Made by a program: the position numbers and the translations under genes
Part shown: piece after piece, positions 11,101 to 20,222 of the stretch
Layout of the letters: every line of letters starts with the position of its first letter
Position numbering within the stretch: position 1 is the first letter of the stretch
Assembly (NCBI RefSeq): GCF_010093535.1
Contig: NW_022985173.1
Span: 936,855 to 1,000,854 of the forward strand
Source: Lindgomyces ingoldianus
Lineage: Eukaryota; Ascomycota; Dothideomycetes; Pleosporales; Lindgomycetaceae
Direction of reading: 5' to 3'
Length of the DNA: 64,000 nt
Notes under the pieces: model-generated
The model's input: the letters and a program-made list of their open reading frames with translations, nothing else
Database searches by the model: none
Told to the model about the DNA's origin: nothing

Positions 11101-12751
11101 GGATATGATCATCGCTTCTGGACAGGCTGCTGCTGAGCGTGCTCAATGGCAGAAGAGTGACGAGGCACACATGAAGAAGTACGAAGTCCTCAGCGCCAGG
11201 ATCGAGGCCGAAGGACGGACAAGAGAGAGGCTGGAGAGGGAGTTGGAGAGGCTCGAGACTCAAGAGCGAGAAGGCATGAAGCTCAAGGTTGCTCTAGAGC
11301 AGACACAGAAGGCTAACGTCAGACTGGAGCAAACCCTTGACGAGCTAAGACAGGAGAGTGTGGAACACCAGAGAACGGCCGAAAGATATGAACGTGAGTT
11401 CAGGGAGGCAAGAGAAGCCGGACGCGTTGAGGTCAGACGCACGCGCGTGCTTATGGAAGCGGATATTGATGCCGCCAACAATCAAGTCAACATTGTCCGC
11501 GCCGATCTCGAAAGCGAAATTTCTCGAATACGGGCAGAGCTCGACCAGGTTCGCATGGATACCGATACCGTCAAGGCTAAGCACGAGGTTGAGATGGAAG
11601 CTGCCTCAGATGCGAAGAAGCATGCCGTTAAAGAGGCTTTCGAAAGCAAGACCCTTGCTCTTCAAGAACAACACCAAGTCTTTGAACGACGTTTCGAACG
11701 CCTCTCCCAAGAACACTGCCGAGCCCTGGAGATCGCCCGCGAGGACAAGGAACGAGCGGAGACTTTCCACAAAGACCGCATCTCGCTCGCCGAATCCAAG
11801 ATGGAGCACCTTCAAGACAAGGTCGCTCTGCTCGAGGAGAAGCTTGCTGTTACTAAGGAAGCAGCCAGTGCCGCCGCGGCTGCCGCTCAATCTGTCAAAT
11901 TTCCGGCTATTGTAGGTCCGTCCTTGTATGGTTCCGGTTTGCCCGAGAAGATCTCGCCTCAAGCACTAAGAGAGTCAATTGCGGTTCTCCAAGAACAGCT
12001 TCAAGAACGCGAATCTCGCATCGAATCACTAGAGCACAAGCTCGCCGAAGTTGATACAGAGGCCCCAGCAAAACTCAAAGAGCGAGACACGGAGATTGGT
12101 TGGCTGCGAGAGCTTCTCGGTGTACGTATTGATGACCTGAACGACCTCGTCAATTCGCTCGCTCAACCTACCTTTGATCGCGAGATGGTCCGCGATGCGG
12201 CTATCCGCATCCGAACGAACCTTCAGATGGAGCAACAGGAGAAGGAACGCCTTGTGGCTGGTGGCCAGTCGTTCCCAACACTCGCCACACTCTCCAATTT
12301 TGCATCTCCTAAGGCTGTACAGCTTGCTGCTGCCATCGGAAATTGGCGTAAGGGTCGTGATAATGGATCCAGCTCGCTAGTTGGCGGTTCAAACAACACA
12401 TCTCGTAACCAGACGCCCTCGAGAATTGCTCCTCCGGCGGCCCAGTCTTTCCTGTCTGGGCTCATGACCCCGCCTACTTCGAACCTCCGCCGCACTCCAG
12501 ATCTACCGTCCTCGGCCATTCGACCACAGAACATCCGTTCGAACTCGTCGAGCTCACGAGGTTCTGCAGGTTTTCCTAGCTTAGGAAAGCAGCCGGTGCC
12601 CAGCACTCCGCCTCTTCTTCATAAAGCAGCATATGACCAAGATGCCGAGGATGGGCATTTCAGCGAGAGCGGATTCTACGATGACGAAAGCACTGTTGAT
12701 GGCGACATGACACCGATTGGTCTAAACTTTGGCCAGGAGCTGAGGCGGTAA
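5156..12751 (+). CDS. Giant (2531 aa) disordered/coiled-coil protein with internal repeats
   Basis: A single uninterrupted frame of 2531 codons starts at ATG 5156, right after an in-frame TGA. Residues 1-1480 are mostly disordered (Ser, Pro, Gln rich). They include three copies of an FGLEHLLP-type repeat near residues 126-178, a compact conserved-looking block near 360-480 (KGKSCWISIPTDIPRG, AGYDTRGFGYWKG), and an APVFKPD repeat near 915-985. Residues about 1480-1780 hold ten copies of an IRSIV-EAL-H-P repeat. Residues about 1780-2310 form a long coiled coil rich in E, K, R, L and Q. The C-terminus is again Ser/Thr/Pro rich. This architecture fits a cytoskeleton or spindle-pole-body-associated scaffold. 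Similar Pezizomycotina proteins are, from memory, labelled myosin class II heavy chain only because of the coiled coil; there is no motor domain here. Function unassigned. Confidence 0.85.
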   Translation: MPARRISSSSLPPPSSPPSAFRQDGEVNGPSEARGVPSPAQTLWTAHPSPTQTLGHSSPELPPLPGFSTLGSAERTPSTVARHEDTSSYYTASWGSPYRHPPPSFNRGRNLSANSGSDDLEEDASNLQFGLEHLLPRLPEDDAPNPAFGLEHLLPPRLTEDNSPNRFNLEHLIPSRLPPSFADTPTKSHFPSDNTPRSVPFSLPASETVDNPSEKWVQQFLDGGWNHEARNWQSDGSTDGDDQRLLVEKPQKKKGHKSRANNLTLTPQDFWSHIGKTQQEELGKMMASRYADPQAHSRQGSGASLRSQLSRSMHADKPLPTPEEEKAPESPKFVVDAQGKPQTPTKAVSPAPTPRQRKRIPVKGKSCWISIPTDIPRGSPGFPPKPMSPAEVESKLQHLQRAGYDTRGFGYWKGADVSSGLCLPQNRAIWPDEGEVRAERSGQYRVRIPNKSDWDAYVNHLLEAKLAALGVSVGGEEDDNSMSRQTSASQHPSMPFSPPLPTSSAGSHRIRQGSIVSGSFPLGPSPGHASRQSMASPITAFGNQRPSMHMHRHSTFGSPASFIQHQAASPSGQWSPNQYFGVQGPRGGSPALPPLPPSRPDPADLASPNSPFGFRSGQQFPPAPTQRDEVLAQMQQQQHQHNLQAQQQQQLFNLRPSSTLAEVPEDEAEEDEMPELKNAAKSGPEIAVPTPRGHRHNISASLEREAREAEYHLEEAIDKQFEEGGDFSTEPENNTQFKHSAPVADSTWEESRPVLHQPQPHSRAHSLTKPQQSSFSFGFGPQQPENPRADVSDGARTNISDVTNPSLGDGNRLDAANGSAQHSKTASQVSSSWKDTKLAFGKPGSAMHSKHTSRSSISRLNVEAKEFNPSTTFSPNSFSSSCSFSPGIKPFGQDEATRSNRVSIDGLSSLNVAAPVFKPDAPVFKPDVPAFKPASENPTLKAAVEAPVFKPGLMNGSALPSSIFSFISEGSVPKPDAPVFTPTSGASMGQSPTAPTNFSSKIFGNVSISATDIVKPAKRSKAIPIVRPDATRQKTPEEEEDKDDEFGRIMQADGREKRARHVHDGGDDVPQFALPSQPLAESKQPQAAKQDPQIERETAPEDKENLSPNAERPKSKSKSPDPLVTIGLNSSFEPSIPTPQTEMSTGSLSDSKTPIDDRTPQESDAPTPTVDEAPKPFTNKHAHKTSSLSAAAKPFEFRPQFGTSGFDFGYHVTKPSVAQDDEHNNTHISPPRHSSRSPATTFRPSDDGSFKTALESRRHVPYAESESLDFDNFGQTSFNDIDAVIQHMNEEGSDFGIERDDPTWEQSSPRRSPHQFERHDLAPNVNLRSDAPSPSPRRLYAPRNLNASSTSITHDPFSDDRAGLAYESPVHRLNNAAEVPMSDWDEGLTSEGEDKIQTRSRFFDSHVDTLISRLLQSRLGPMEKNLQGIQDAIVTMSQRPGRGRRSMSTNGRLDSDADDEDDEIGTDSHFRTRSPRKDRRLEKIRSIVKEALESHQPAVTSLPVPVPAVVEPMKPDNVREIIMEALAHHQPQWTPPKFEPVPAEQIRAIVEEAVVSHQPTAPDPVVEPIKPDDIRSIVLDALASHAPTASESTSEPVKSEEIRSIVMDALATHAPQLAVEPIRPDDVRAIVTAALTEHAPQLTSTSAVEPVQPDLIRSIVMEAFAMHAPQSAPSPVPEQLRPDDIRSIVTEALAAQQPQLPPAPAGGPIEPDTIRSIVAEALASHKPAATLEPPVDIPQPQVDMSEIFQVIGSLKASIAHATSSHIQAEDIREVIEDALKRQSEEAAEREEARAIEEKDIRIADLEAMLKETSLRLDTEAEARKVLEAREVDGARLLEVTEKELALLREAAGDDENKIRALQVECEDTRGKLDSLHNSDEELRNRLVALQTENDELKLKAIAFESSEDDIKKKLDVVSAENEALSYTLEEHRMSTNKWRNDIQAANEENERMRKTINSSRLQHEEAIRLRESMRTKFEKLQQDMIIASGQAAAERAQWQKSDEAHMKKYEVLSARIEAEGRTRERLERELERLETQEREGMKLKVALEQTQKANVRLEQTLDELRQESVEHQRTAERYEREFREAREAGRVEVRRTRVLMEADIDAANNQVNIVRADLESEISRIRAELDQVRMDTDTVKAKHEVEMEAASDAKKHAVKEAFESKTLALQEQHQVFERRFERLSQEHCRALEIAREDKERAETFHKDRISLAESKMEHLQDKVALLEEKLAVTKEAASAAAAAAQSVKFPAIVGPSLYGSGLPEKISPQALRESIAVLQEQLQERESRIESLEHKLAEVDTEAPAKLKERDTEIGWLRELLGVRIDDLNDLVNSLAQPTFDREMVRDAAIRIRTNLQMEQQEKERLVAGGQSFPTLATLSNFASPKAVQLAAAIGNWRKGRDNGSSSLVGGSNNTSRNQTPSRIAPPAAQSFLSGLMTPPTSNLRRTPDLPSSAIRPQNIRSNSSSSRGSAGFPSLGKQPVPSTPPLLHKAAYDQDAEDGHFSESGFYDDESTVDGDMTPIGLNFGQELRR
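9598..10500 (+). repeat. Ten-copy coding repeat (IRSIVxEALxxHxP)
   Basis: Inside the giant coiled-coil gene, an 18-residue core recurs ten times at spacings of about 25-35 residues. Examples are EKIRSIVKEALESHQP, KPDDIRSIVLDALASHAP, KSEEIRSIVMDALATHAP, RPDDIRSIVTEALAAQQP and EPDTIRSIVAEALASHKP, ending with a degenerate DIREVIEDALKRQ that runs into the coiled coil. The linkers are Pro/Val/Glu rich and differ between copies. The DNA copies have diverged, so this is an old protein-level repeat and not a recent tandem duplication. Confidence 0.9.
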
Positions 12752-13444
12752 ACGTTTGCAAGAATACACATCACCAAATGGAACATCCCAGATTATGGAT
12801 GAGATCAACCAAATTTCCTTTGTACACAACAAAAACTCTCCTTATGTCGCCCGCTTGCACAGGGCATCCCCTCGTTTCCTGTAGCTTAATTGTTTTCATG
12901 CGCCTCGATCCCTCGTTCACTCTACTTGCTGTCTTTACTTAGCGATGATAAGCATGGATGGATATACCCCCAAGACCGCACCGCCTGGTATAGGGCAGGA
13001 TCATTGAGATTGGATTGGATTGGATTGGACTAAATTGTCAGATTAGTAGATAATTCCCCTTTGGATCCGTTTCTTTTGTTGAATAGGGTTGGTGGTGGCG
13101 GAGAACGTAGATATACTTAGCACAAATTGTAATAAGGGTTAGAGCTTAGTATAAGTTGATATAAGAATGCGAGACTGAAGTGGAGGTTTGAAATGTCCGA
13201 ACCCGTGCGAGACAGGGAACCTTAGAAGAGCACGGGTGCCAGGCGCGTGCATTGAGGGATAGGCCTCGGCTCGCCTGCTTCCAAGGTTGGTTTCAACGCG
13301 GCCATGTTTCCCTTTTCTTTGCGACGCCAAACCCTCCGCAGCATCCGCTACTTGTTCACGGCTGCATGGGGAAGCTCATGCTGACGTCCTCTTATTGACC
13401 TCCCCTCCCCCCTCAGCGATGCAAAAATACTGCTTCATTCATTC
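12752..13444. other. Intergenic with ATTGG microsatellite
   Basis: 3' flank of the giant gene and promoter of the sphingoid base kinase. A short ATTGG repeat lies near 13006-13028. A pyrimidine-rich stretch at 13394-13420 precedes the start codon. No gene seen. Confidence 0.5.
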
Positions 13445-15090
13445 ATGACCATGGCGCTCGCTGGGGAGGACGACCCCTTCAAAGACCCTTCGCTAGCCGG
13501 CACCCAGACGCCGCTGTCTCAACAGGACCACGGGGACCGCGTCGCGGGTACGACACTCGCTGTAGGCAGAAATGCCTCGTTGACCCTAGGCACAGACTCT
13601 TTAATTGTCTTAGGTACAATTCCTGATGTTTATCGCAGATGCGCGCTCACAATAACTCCTAGATGAGGGCCTACTCGAAACACGAAGCGCAAACTGCTGC
13701 GGCATCAGTCTGACCCCAGGCAGTGAGTTTCGCGCCTCTGGCGTGCTAGGCACCAATTGCTGACAAGCCGCTAGAGAACAAAACCACTCGCTCGATCCCT
13801 TTCTTCAACATTCTCTGGGCCGAACATTCCGAAGACGGAGAGATTGTCATTCACTATGCACATGCCGAGTCAAAACACGCAGTCCGTCCCGCCATCATTA
13901 GCTATGAACTCGAACAGAAGGAGCGCGAATATACGGATGCATGGATAGCGAGTCTCCTCGATCGCGCGTACGGCCCCTCGCAGCGTCGGAAGCGGATTAA
14001 AGTCCTCGTTAACCCGTTCGGCGGGAAGGGGAAGGCACAGAAGCTATACCATAGGCGCATTGCGCCGATATTCGCGGCTGCACAATGCGAGCTAGACGTG
14101 GAGAGAACGCAGTACAACGGACACGCTGTTGAGATTGCGCAGAACATTAACACGGAAGCATACGATGTCATCGCTTGCTGCTCTGGCGACGGGGTCCCGC
14201 ACGAGGTTTTCAACGGGCTAGGCAGGAAGGACGACGCCGCTCGAGCGCTGGCGAGAATTGCTGTCGCGCAGCTGCCCTGCGGTTCCGGAAACGCTTTAAG
14301 TTTAAACATGAATGGAACGAACAGTCCCAGCCTTGCTGCGTTAGCCGTCGTCAAAGGCCTTCGCACGCCACTTGATCTGGTGTCTATAACGCAGGGCGAC
14401 AAGCGGACGCTGTCCTTCCTCTCCCAGTCCGTTGGTATCGTCGCCGAAACCGACCTGGCTACCGAGCATCTTCGGTGGATGGGAAGTGCGCGCTTCACCT
14501 GGGGTTTCTTTGTCCGTCTCGTTGGAAAGACAATATATCCAGCCGACATCGCCGCGATGGTCGAAGTTGACAACAAAGACGCAATTCGAGATGTCTACAG
14601 CGCCGAGTCTTCAAAGCCTCCCCCCAGCTATGACGACCGCCCCGTTCCCGGTACCGAAACGCGCCTCCCAAACCTCAAATGGGGAACAGTCAACGACCCC
14701 TTACCCTCAGAATGGGAGCTCGTTCCCCACGACAAACTGGGCAACTTCTACGCCGGAAACATGGCGTACATGTCGCCCGACGCAAACTTCTTTCCTGCCT
14801 CTCTTCCTTCAGATGGCTGCATTGATCTAATCCGCATCCGAGGCGACATAAAGCGTCTCACGGCTATCGGTACTCTCCTCGCTATTGCCGAGCACAAATT
14901 TTTCGACCTCGATCACGTTGATTATCAGAAGATCTCCGCATATAGAATCATCCCTAAAAACCAACCGGATGGCTATATCAGCATTGATGGAGAAAGGGTG
15001 CCCTTTGAGCCATTTCAGGCGGAGGTCCATAGAGGTTTAGGGACGGTGTTGAGTCGGAGTGGGCATATGTATGAGGCAAAGGGGGTGTGA
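13445..15090 (+). CDS. LCB4: Sphingoid long-chain-base kinase
   Basis: Three exons, 13445-13613, 13663-13722 and 13775-15090, give 514 aa. The enzyme phosphorylates sphingoid bases (dihydrosphingosine, phytosphingosine) with ATP at cellular membranes. The diacylglycerol-kinase-type catalytic domain is clear: VLVNPFGGKGKAQK near residue 150, the nucleotide-binding SGDGVPHEVFNGL near 210, and LPCGSGNALSLNM near 245. The C-terminal lobe ends in DGYISIDGERVPFEPFQ. The N-terminal PH-like part (FFNILWAEHSEDGEIVIHYA) matches fungal LCB kinases. The first two exons are short, and the introns (49 and 52 nt) follow splice consensus and keep frame. A second in-frame ATG at 13451 is an alternative start. 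Confidence 0.9.
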
Positions 15091-15600
15091 TACATTGGTG
15101 GGCTCGGAGCCACGACTGGGTAGTGCTGTAACTGTTTTGGCGTTTTTATAAGATTTGAGGGGTTTTTGGTTTGCACTTTTGGTGCTCTTGGTTTGGGTCG
15201 GTCTGGCCATTTGTAGACTCTTGAAATACCCTGGAAATATGGAGGAGCTATGTATAATCTCTGGTTTTAGATATTCTTGCTTTTAGAAGCCTTTAGTGTT
15301 GTTTTGTGTATTAATTTGGCTGCTATGCTATTATCGCTTCACTTTTGATGTTAACTGGTTGATATTATTGCACATTCTACGCTCTCTTTGTCCTTCGCTA
15401 CCCGCACCGATCCCTTCATGTGACTCAATCGACCCACAATCATAATCCACATTTCCCCACTGCACTCGCTACCGCTCTTTGACTCACCAATCGTACCACT
15501 TTGCATCTGCCCTTCTTCTCAGTATTTTGAAATGATAAAGAAATGAAATACCATATATAATAGATATTATTTCTGAAACATTCATAAAACAAATCAAAGA
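15091..15600. other. Intergenic, 3' flank of LCB kinase
   Basis: T-rich downstream region of the kinase gene, running to the tRNA. No ORF or RNA structure recognised. Confidence 0.4.
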
Positions 15601-15672
15601 AGCTAAATGGCGCAGCGGAAGCGCGCCGGGCTCATAACCCGGAGGACGCAGGATCGAAACCTGCTTTAGCTA
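15601..15672 (+). tRNA. Initiator tRNA-Met (CAU)
   Basis: A 72-nt intronless cloverleaf folds perfectly. The acceptor stem is AGCTAAA/TTTAGCT with an A discriminator, the D stem GCGC/GCGC, the anticodon stem CCGGG/CCCGG with loop CTCATAA (anticodon CAT), and the T stem GCAGG/CCTGC. Initiator identity is shown by the A1-U72 pair, the three G-C pairs next to the anticodon loop, and the T-loop ATCGAAA in place of TTCGAAT. These are the standard eukaryotic initiator hallmarks. Confidence 0.96.
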
Positions 15673-15681
15673 GGATTTATC

Positions 15682-15687
15682 TTTTTT
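15682..15687 (+). terminator. RNA polymerase III T-run terminator
   Basis: Six consecutive T residues lie 10 nt after the tRNA, as expected for Pol III termination. Confidence 0.75.
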
Positions 15688-16990
15688 GCTCTTTTGGGGG
15701 CATAGAGGGAGATTGGAACGGTGCTGCTAGTGGGGACGGGGTTCGAGTTGTGGTATGGTAGTTTCCTTTGTAATTATTTTTTTTTTTGGGAGGTAAGGGT
15801 TTGGGACGTGGGAGCCGTGATTGGACGGTCAACTAAAGGATGAAAAGTAATCATTGAGAAGAGAGAATCTTGTTTGTTTAGTGCTTTTATCCATTCGTGC
15901 GTTCCCGCTCGTACATGAAGTTTTTCTCCTGCTTCTTCCAAGGTTAAACGCTATAGAAAAAAAGTATATGACTAACGTGTATCCCGTAGGAACGGAAAAC
16001 CCACCAGGTGGGAAATTAAGCGAGGTACCTCAGCTTCAAGTAACCACGATTTCATATAAATGTGGAAATAATTAACTATGTGGTATCTGTCGAGTGCTGG
16101 AGCTCTTGTTGTATATAGAAAACACTTCGCGTACCATAAATTACATGCGTGTCTCCATCTTCTTGCGAGATTTATATGTCCGCTTCTTGCGAAGCATCAC
16201 AGCATGCGCTGCTTAAATTGCGTCTAACAAGTCGAAAATCCTCAATCACATCGGGATATGTCGTCCAGTCAGTCCTTGAAGCCTCAGTATATCATAACGA
16301 ATGTTCTCAGGCACGCAACAGCGTTGTGGGGAGGACCCTCATACCCAGTCGCTATGATTGGCGGTACCTCCGTTGGGGCGATTTCTAAACAGAGTTAGCA
16401 CATTGCAGTTACGTAATCAGCTCACTGTAATATACATTCGTCATCTTCCCCTGGAACTTGTGGCTGTCTGGCTGTGGCTGTTCAAGTCAGCAATAACCGC
16501 TGAGCACGTCCACGCAAACAGGAGACGCAAACCGCTTACGGTTTGCCCAAAGAGCCTTGCGGAACGAAAAAATCTAGATTTAGGAATTTTCAAAGAAAGA
16601 ATCAGCTCTGTGAATGAGGGAATGGATGGTGGGTATGTGGGGGCAGGACTGGTAACCCTTTTGCCTGTTGCACGGGAGGTTTTCTGCAACTCGAAAGCCA
16701 CAGCCACACGGATGTCAACCGACCGAACCTCGGGCCGCAATTGAATCTCCATCGCTGCCGGTAAGAATGTGATACTGCAGGCCGCGGTCTTGAATGCGCT
16801 GGGACTTACCAATGAGTATAGGATCGTGGTGGTCGCCTAAGAAGCTTAGGTATCAGGCGTTTTGGAGAGCAGCATAAGGCCGGGGAATGCAGTCACAAGA
16901 ATTCGGTTCCGGAAGGAGCTGGCTTCAACCTGCCTACGACTAGAATTCAGAATCAACCCGACTGAATGGGTAAGGAAAGTCATTACCCGC
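15688..16990. other. Intergenic between tRNA and HET gene
   Basis: AT-rich with small overlapping ORFs and no recognisable coding content. Probably the 3' flank of the minus-strand HET gene. Confidence 0.4.
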
Positions 16991-19315
16991 CTAGCGAATT
17001 GCCCAAGTTCTCTCTGCGTAGCTCGACAAAACCTCGATACACCCACACAGCCTTCTATCCATCTCCCGGCTCTGTCCTGTTTTATACACGGATACGCCAA
17101 CAGCCCCTTGATGCCTTCCGGACAAAACCTCGGGAGTTGGACCATTTATTGTCTGGTCAAGTTCCATCACAGCTGCATAGCGGTGAATTGTATGCAGAGC
17201 AAGAGCGTCATGATGCAGAACTAAACCCAGCAGCCTGTGTGAGTCGGACATGGAGCTGCCCGGTCGGTTTGTCTCCAGCGAGCGACCGAAATTTTCGGTA
17301 GACTGCTGGTGCGATTGCCATTCCCCTGGCTTCTCAGTGATGTGTATGATCTTGTCTGTTGAGGGGTCGCAAAGGACGAAATCCCACGGCCGGCGGACGA
17401 GTTCCTTTGGCGCCCTCAAAACATATCCCGGATAGGAAACCTCGAGACACGGGCATTCGGTCTCCATGTGATGGAATCTTCTGTTTCGTATTTTCCCCAC
17501 GGTGACGCCCAGTCCAAAAGCAGCCTTGTCCAAAAAGGAGTGAACAAGCCATCGGAACCCTTCCTGTGGTGACCTCGGCCCTGGAGCGAAGATGACGCGC
17601 CGAGGAAACTCAGGCAGCTCAGCGATAACTGCACGCATCCGGTCCTCAGCCGGGATCTGGAACATGTTGGGTGGTATGACGCCGAGCATGTTGCTTAGCA
17701 CAAGCGCCTCGTCCGTTCTCCGCGTCGTCGACCGCCAGCTCATGTCCCTGAACAGCCACGACAGCTTGCTACTCGATCCAGGCAACGCTCTTGCAGACTG
17801 CTGGATGCCCGTTCGCATGGCAATCGGCACTAGCGGGTTAGGCACCCACGGCTGGGCCCACAGATCCTTCCGCAATGTCTCCAGCTCCTCCCATAGATGA
17901 AACACCCTTCGCTCTTTGAAAAGGACGGAGAGCCGCTCTGCACCGAGGATACTCTCCTGGAGCGTCCATAGCCTTCTCATCCAGTTGCTGCAGATGAGTC
18001 GGACAATCGCTTCAGAGCTCGTGCTCGGTAGATCTGTGTGGTAGAGCTCCGCGTCGAGAACTAGAACGGTAGTGGCTAGCTGATATGGAATGGCCATGCG
18101 GTCAAGAGCCATGCGCCGAAATCTAGCAGCTGCGGCACCACGCGGGACGCAGATTGTGTCGATCCAAAATGTTGCAGATGGCGTGGTCGTCCCGGTGCCA
18201 TCCACGTCTGTTGACGAGGCATTGTTTCGATGACTGGTGTTTCGTTGTCTTTGTGCAGCGTTGACTGCCTTGATAAGAGCCGCGAATTGACACTGCGGTA
18301 GCCAGCTGTTATTTTCATTGCCTAGACCATCTGACCAGACGTGCGAGATGGCGGTATATTCCATTCCAGTCTTGTAGTTGATAACCTCGACATTAACAGT
18401 GCCGTAGTCAGACACGGATGCCCTGAGAAGCGGCAACCCCCCTTCTTCAAGGATGACAAGTATGTGAGCCTGGGTCGGCTCGATCTCAGGACACCGGCCA
18501 TCACAAGGCGGGTCGCTGCTATCGGAGTGCCTGGTTTTGTATGCTTTCGGATTGCGGACCTTCCCCACCATACACGCATGAACAGAGCAGTCACCATGAT
18601 ACCCCATCCGCGGACGGTCTAAGGAGGCGGCATAATAGAGAAGGATGTTCGTGGAGGCGGGGGGATAGTTCTCCAAGAACGCGATGTGGTTCGGACACCA
18701 TTGTTTTGGCTCCAGCAGCAGCTTGTGCAGGATCATCCTGTTGTATCCCCATTTGTTACGAGTGTCAATGTATCCTCCGGGGGCTCGGCTTTCGAAGCTT
18801 TGCCGTATCGAATAATGGACTTGACCCAGTGTCTCGCCGAGGATGCTGATGGACAGGCGGATCTCGGGCGTAACGAGACAGTCGGGTCGCTGGGATTTGT
18901 CTAGGAGTGAAAAACGGCAGACGCGCGCTGCTAAGAGATTCCGCTCGGATCTCATGAAGCAGTCGTGGCGCTGATCATCCGACATCGCGTGGACGTTCTT
19001 ATACCACGCGGATGTGTAATGGGGCAGCCTCTTTGTCGTCACGAAGCCGTCGACCACGAAGTCTTGAATCGCAATTTCGACACTAAGAACCTCTGTTAAC
19101 ATGCCGAAAAAAAGCCAAGCCTGGAAAAAGGAGGACTGTTCTTGGGCCGACCGCCCGGCAAGTCTAATTGTGTCTGGCGTCGCATCGGATGCATCTTGCC
19201 ATTTTTTGCGGACGGGGAAGTCCGCAAAGCCGAGTCCATCGTATTCTTCGTTGCCTAAGAAAGGAACACGTATGTGTTCCCAAAGGTGGCTCTCAACACA
19301 CGGAATATGGTCCAT
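16991..19315 (-). CDS. HET-domain (heterokaryon incompatibility-type) protein
   Basis: A single exon on the minus strand gives 774 aa from the ATG at 19315 (MDHIPCVESHLW...). The frame stays open a further 27 codons upstream but contains no ATG. Fungal relatives, as I remember them, also begin near MDHIP. The HET domain lies at about residues 318-450: YTAISHVWSDGLG, then FWIDTICVP, then a helical stretch MALDRMAIPYQLATTVLVLD, then NWMRRLWTLQESIL. This order matches the large HET subfamily with an N-terminal helical region of about 300 residues. Known HET proteins trigger cell death or growth arrest after non-self fusion; whether this one does is unknown. There is no frameshift or stop, so it looks functional. 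It neighbours a dead transposon. Confidence 0.88.
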   Translation of the reverse strand: MDHIPCVESHLWEHIRVPFLGNEEYDGLGFADFPVRKKWQDASDATPDTIRLAGRSAQEQSSFFQAWLFFGMLTEVLSVEIAIQDFVVDGFVTTKRLPHYTSAWYKNVHAMSDDQRHDCFMRSERNLLAARVCRFSLLDKSQRPDCLVTPEIRLSISILGETLGQVHYSIRQSFESRAPGGYIDTRNKWGYNRMILHKLLLEPKQWCPNHIAFLENYPPASTNILLYYAASLDRPRMGYHGDCSVHACMVGKVRNPKAYKTRHSDSSDPPCDGRCPEIEPTQAHILVILEEGGLPLLRASVSDYGTVNVEVINYKTGMEYTAISHVWSDGLGNENNSWLPQCQFAALIKAVNAAQRQRNTSHRNNASSTDVDGTGTTTPSATFWIDTICVPRGAAAARFRRMALDRMAIPYQLATTVLVLDAELYHTDLPSTSSEAIVRLICSNWMRRLWTLQESILGAERLSVLFKERRVFHLWEELETLRKDLWAQPWVPNPLVPIAMRTGIQQSARALPGSSSKLSWLFRDMSWRSTTRRTDEALVLSNMLGVIPPNMFQIPAEDRMRAVIAELPEFPRRVIFAPGPRSPQEGFRWLVHSFLDKAAFGLGVTVGKIRNRRFHHMETECPCLEVSYPGYVLRAPKELVRRPWDFVLCDPSTDKIIHITEKPGEWQSHQQSTENFGRSLETNRPGSSMSDSHRLLGLVLHHDALALHTIHRYAAVMELDQTINGPTPEVLSGRHQGAVGVSVYKTGQSREMDRRLCGCIEVLSSYAERTWAIR

Positions 19316-19671
19316 GGCGTGAGATATGGGAGTGCTAAGCCAGGTAGGAGCGATCTGTTTGCCGTTGTCTCGCAAGAAGGATGTGTCGCATTTCACGTAT
19401 GGTCGTGATGCGAGCGAGGTTTTGGAGGCAAAGATTCACAGGTTGGAGACTATTCTCATTGAGATAACAGGCTCTCTTGTGTTCTACTAGTGTGTATAGG
19501 AGAGTTGTGTCTGGATTGTGTCTTTATGCTCCTAGTGGGAGCTGTCGGATCTAACGAGCCTCGTTTTGTGCGGCTTCTGTACCAGGAAATAAGCAAAATA
19601 AATCAGATCACTGACTTGCAGGCACAGACCCGATCTTGCATGGATCACAATCCTAATTGCCTAGATGCCTC

Positions 19672-19695
19672 TCGTCTCTTCGTTCCTCAAGGCAC
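19672..19695 (+). repeat. 24-nt direct repeat, copy 1
   Basis: The 24 nt here (beginning TCGTCTCTTCG, ending AAGGCAC) recur identically at 20099-20122, 427 nt away. The spacer also repeats pieces such as CGCTATACCTA. Likely debris of a mobile element next to the pogo copy. Confidence 0.7.
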
Positions 19696-20098
19696 GCTAT
19701 ACCTAAAAGAAATCATATGGTTGCGGTGGAGAGGAGGCTACGATTCGGGAGGCGGCGGCGGAGGCGGAGGCGTGGGGGTGGTCTTTTCCAGACGAGCAGC
19801 TTTAAGCAGCCAAATTAGCACGAAATAAATATCAAGGTCCTTCCAGACGAAGCGGAGTAGATGTGAATGGTTCTCAAGATGGTCAAGGTCACGAGAGAAA
19901 GAGAAGAGATATGTTGCGGCCTAGGCATAAGTCACGGGAACTTGGTGGTAAAATTTCAACAACGCTATGCTTATTTTAGCAACGCTATACCTACTTCATC
20001 TACACTTTACCTAAAACAAGGCATATGTGACGAACTCGAGGTGTGGCCGTACAGAGTGTGGCTGTAGTTTTTGGGGGGTGCAGGTCCCTGTTAGCCTT

Positions 20099-20122
20099 TC
20101 GTCTCTTCGTTCCTCAAGGCAC
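20099..20122 (+). repeat. 24-nt direct repeat, copy 2
   Basis: Identical partner of 19672-19695. It lies about 100 nt beyond the stop codon of the transposase relic. Confidence 0.7.
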
Positions 20123-20222
20123 CGCTCGTCTCATTGATTCTTACGATCGTTCTAAGTACATAAAACTGCACGACTCTCAATACATTCCATCAGCTCACAA
20201 GTACTCTCCTAATACATCCGCG

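Larger units (their letters stand above)
19316..20222. other. HET promoter side and left flank of transposon
   Basis: AT-rich, with a G-rich (GGCGGA)n-like patch at about 19748-19772 and two copies of a 24-nt direct repeat (annotated separately). CAACGCTAT also recurs at about 19960 and 19980. No gene recognised; probably transposon-derived. Confidence 0.4.

Noticed and set aside
16991..19396. Starting the HET protein at 19396
   Set aside because: The codon there is GTG and no ATG precedes it before an in-frame TGA; the ATG at 19315 also fits remembered relatives.
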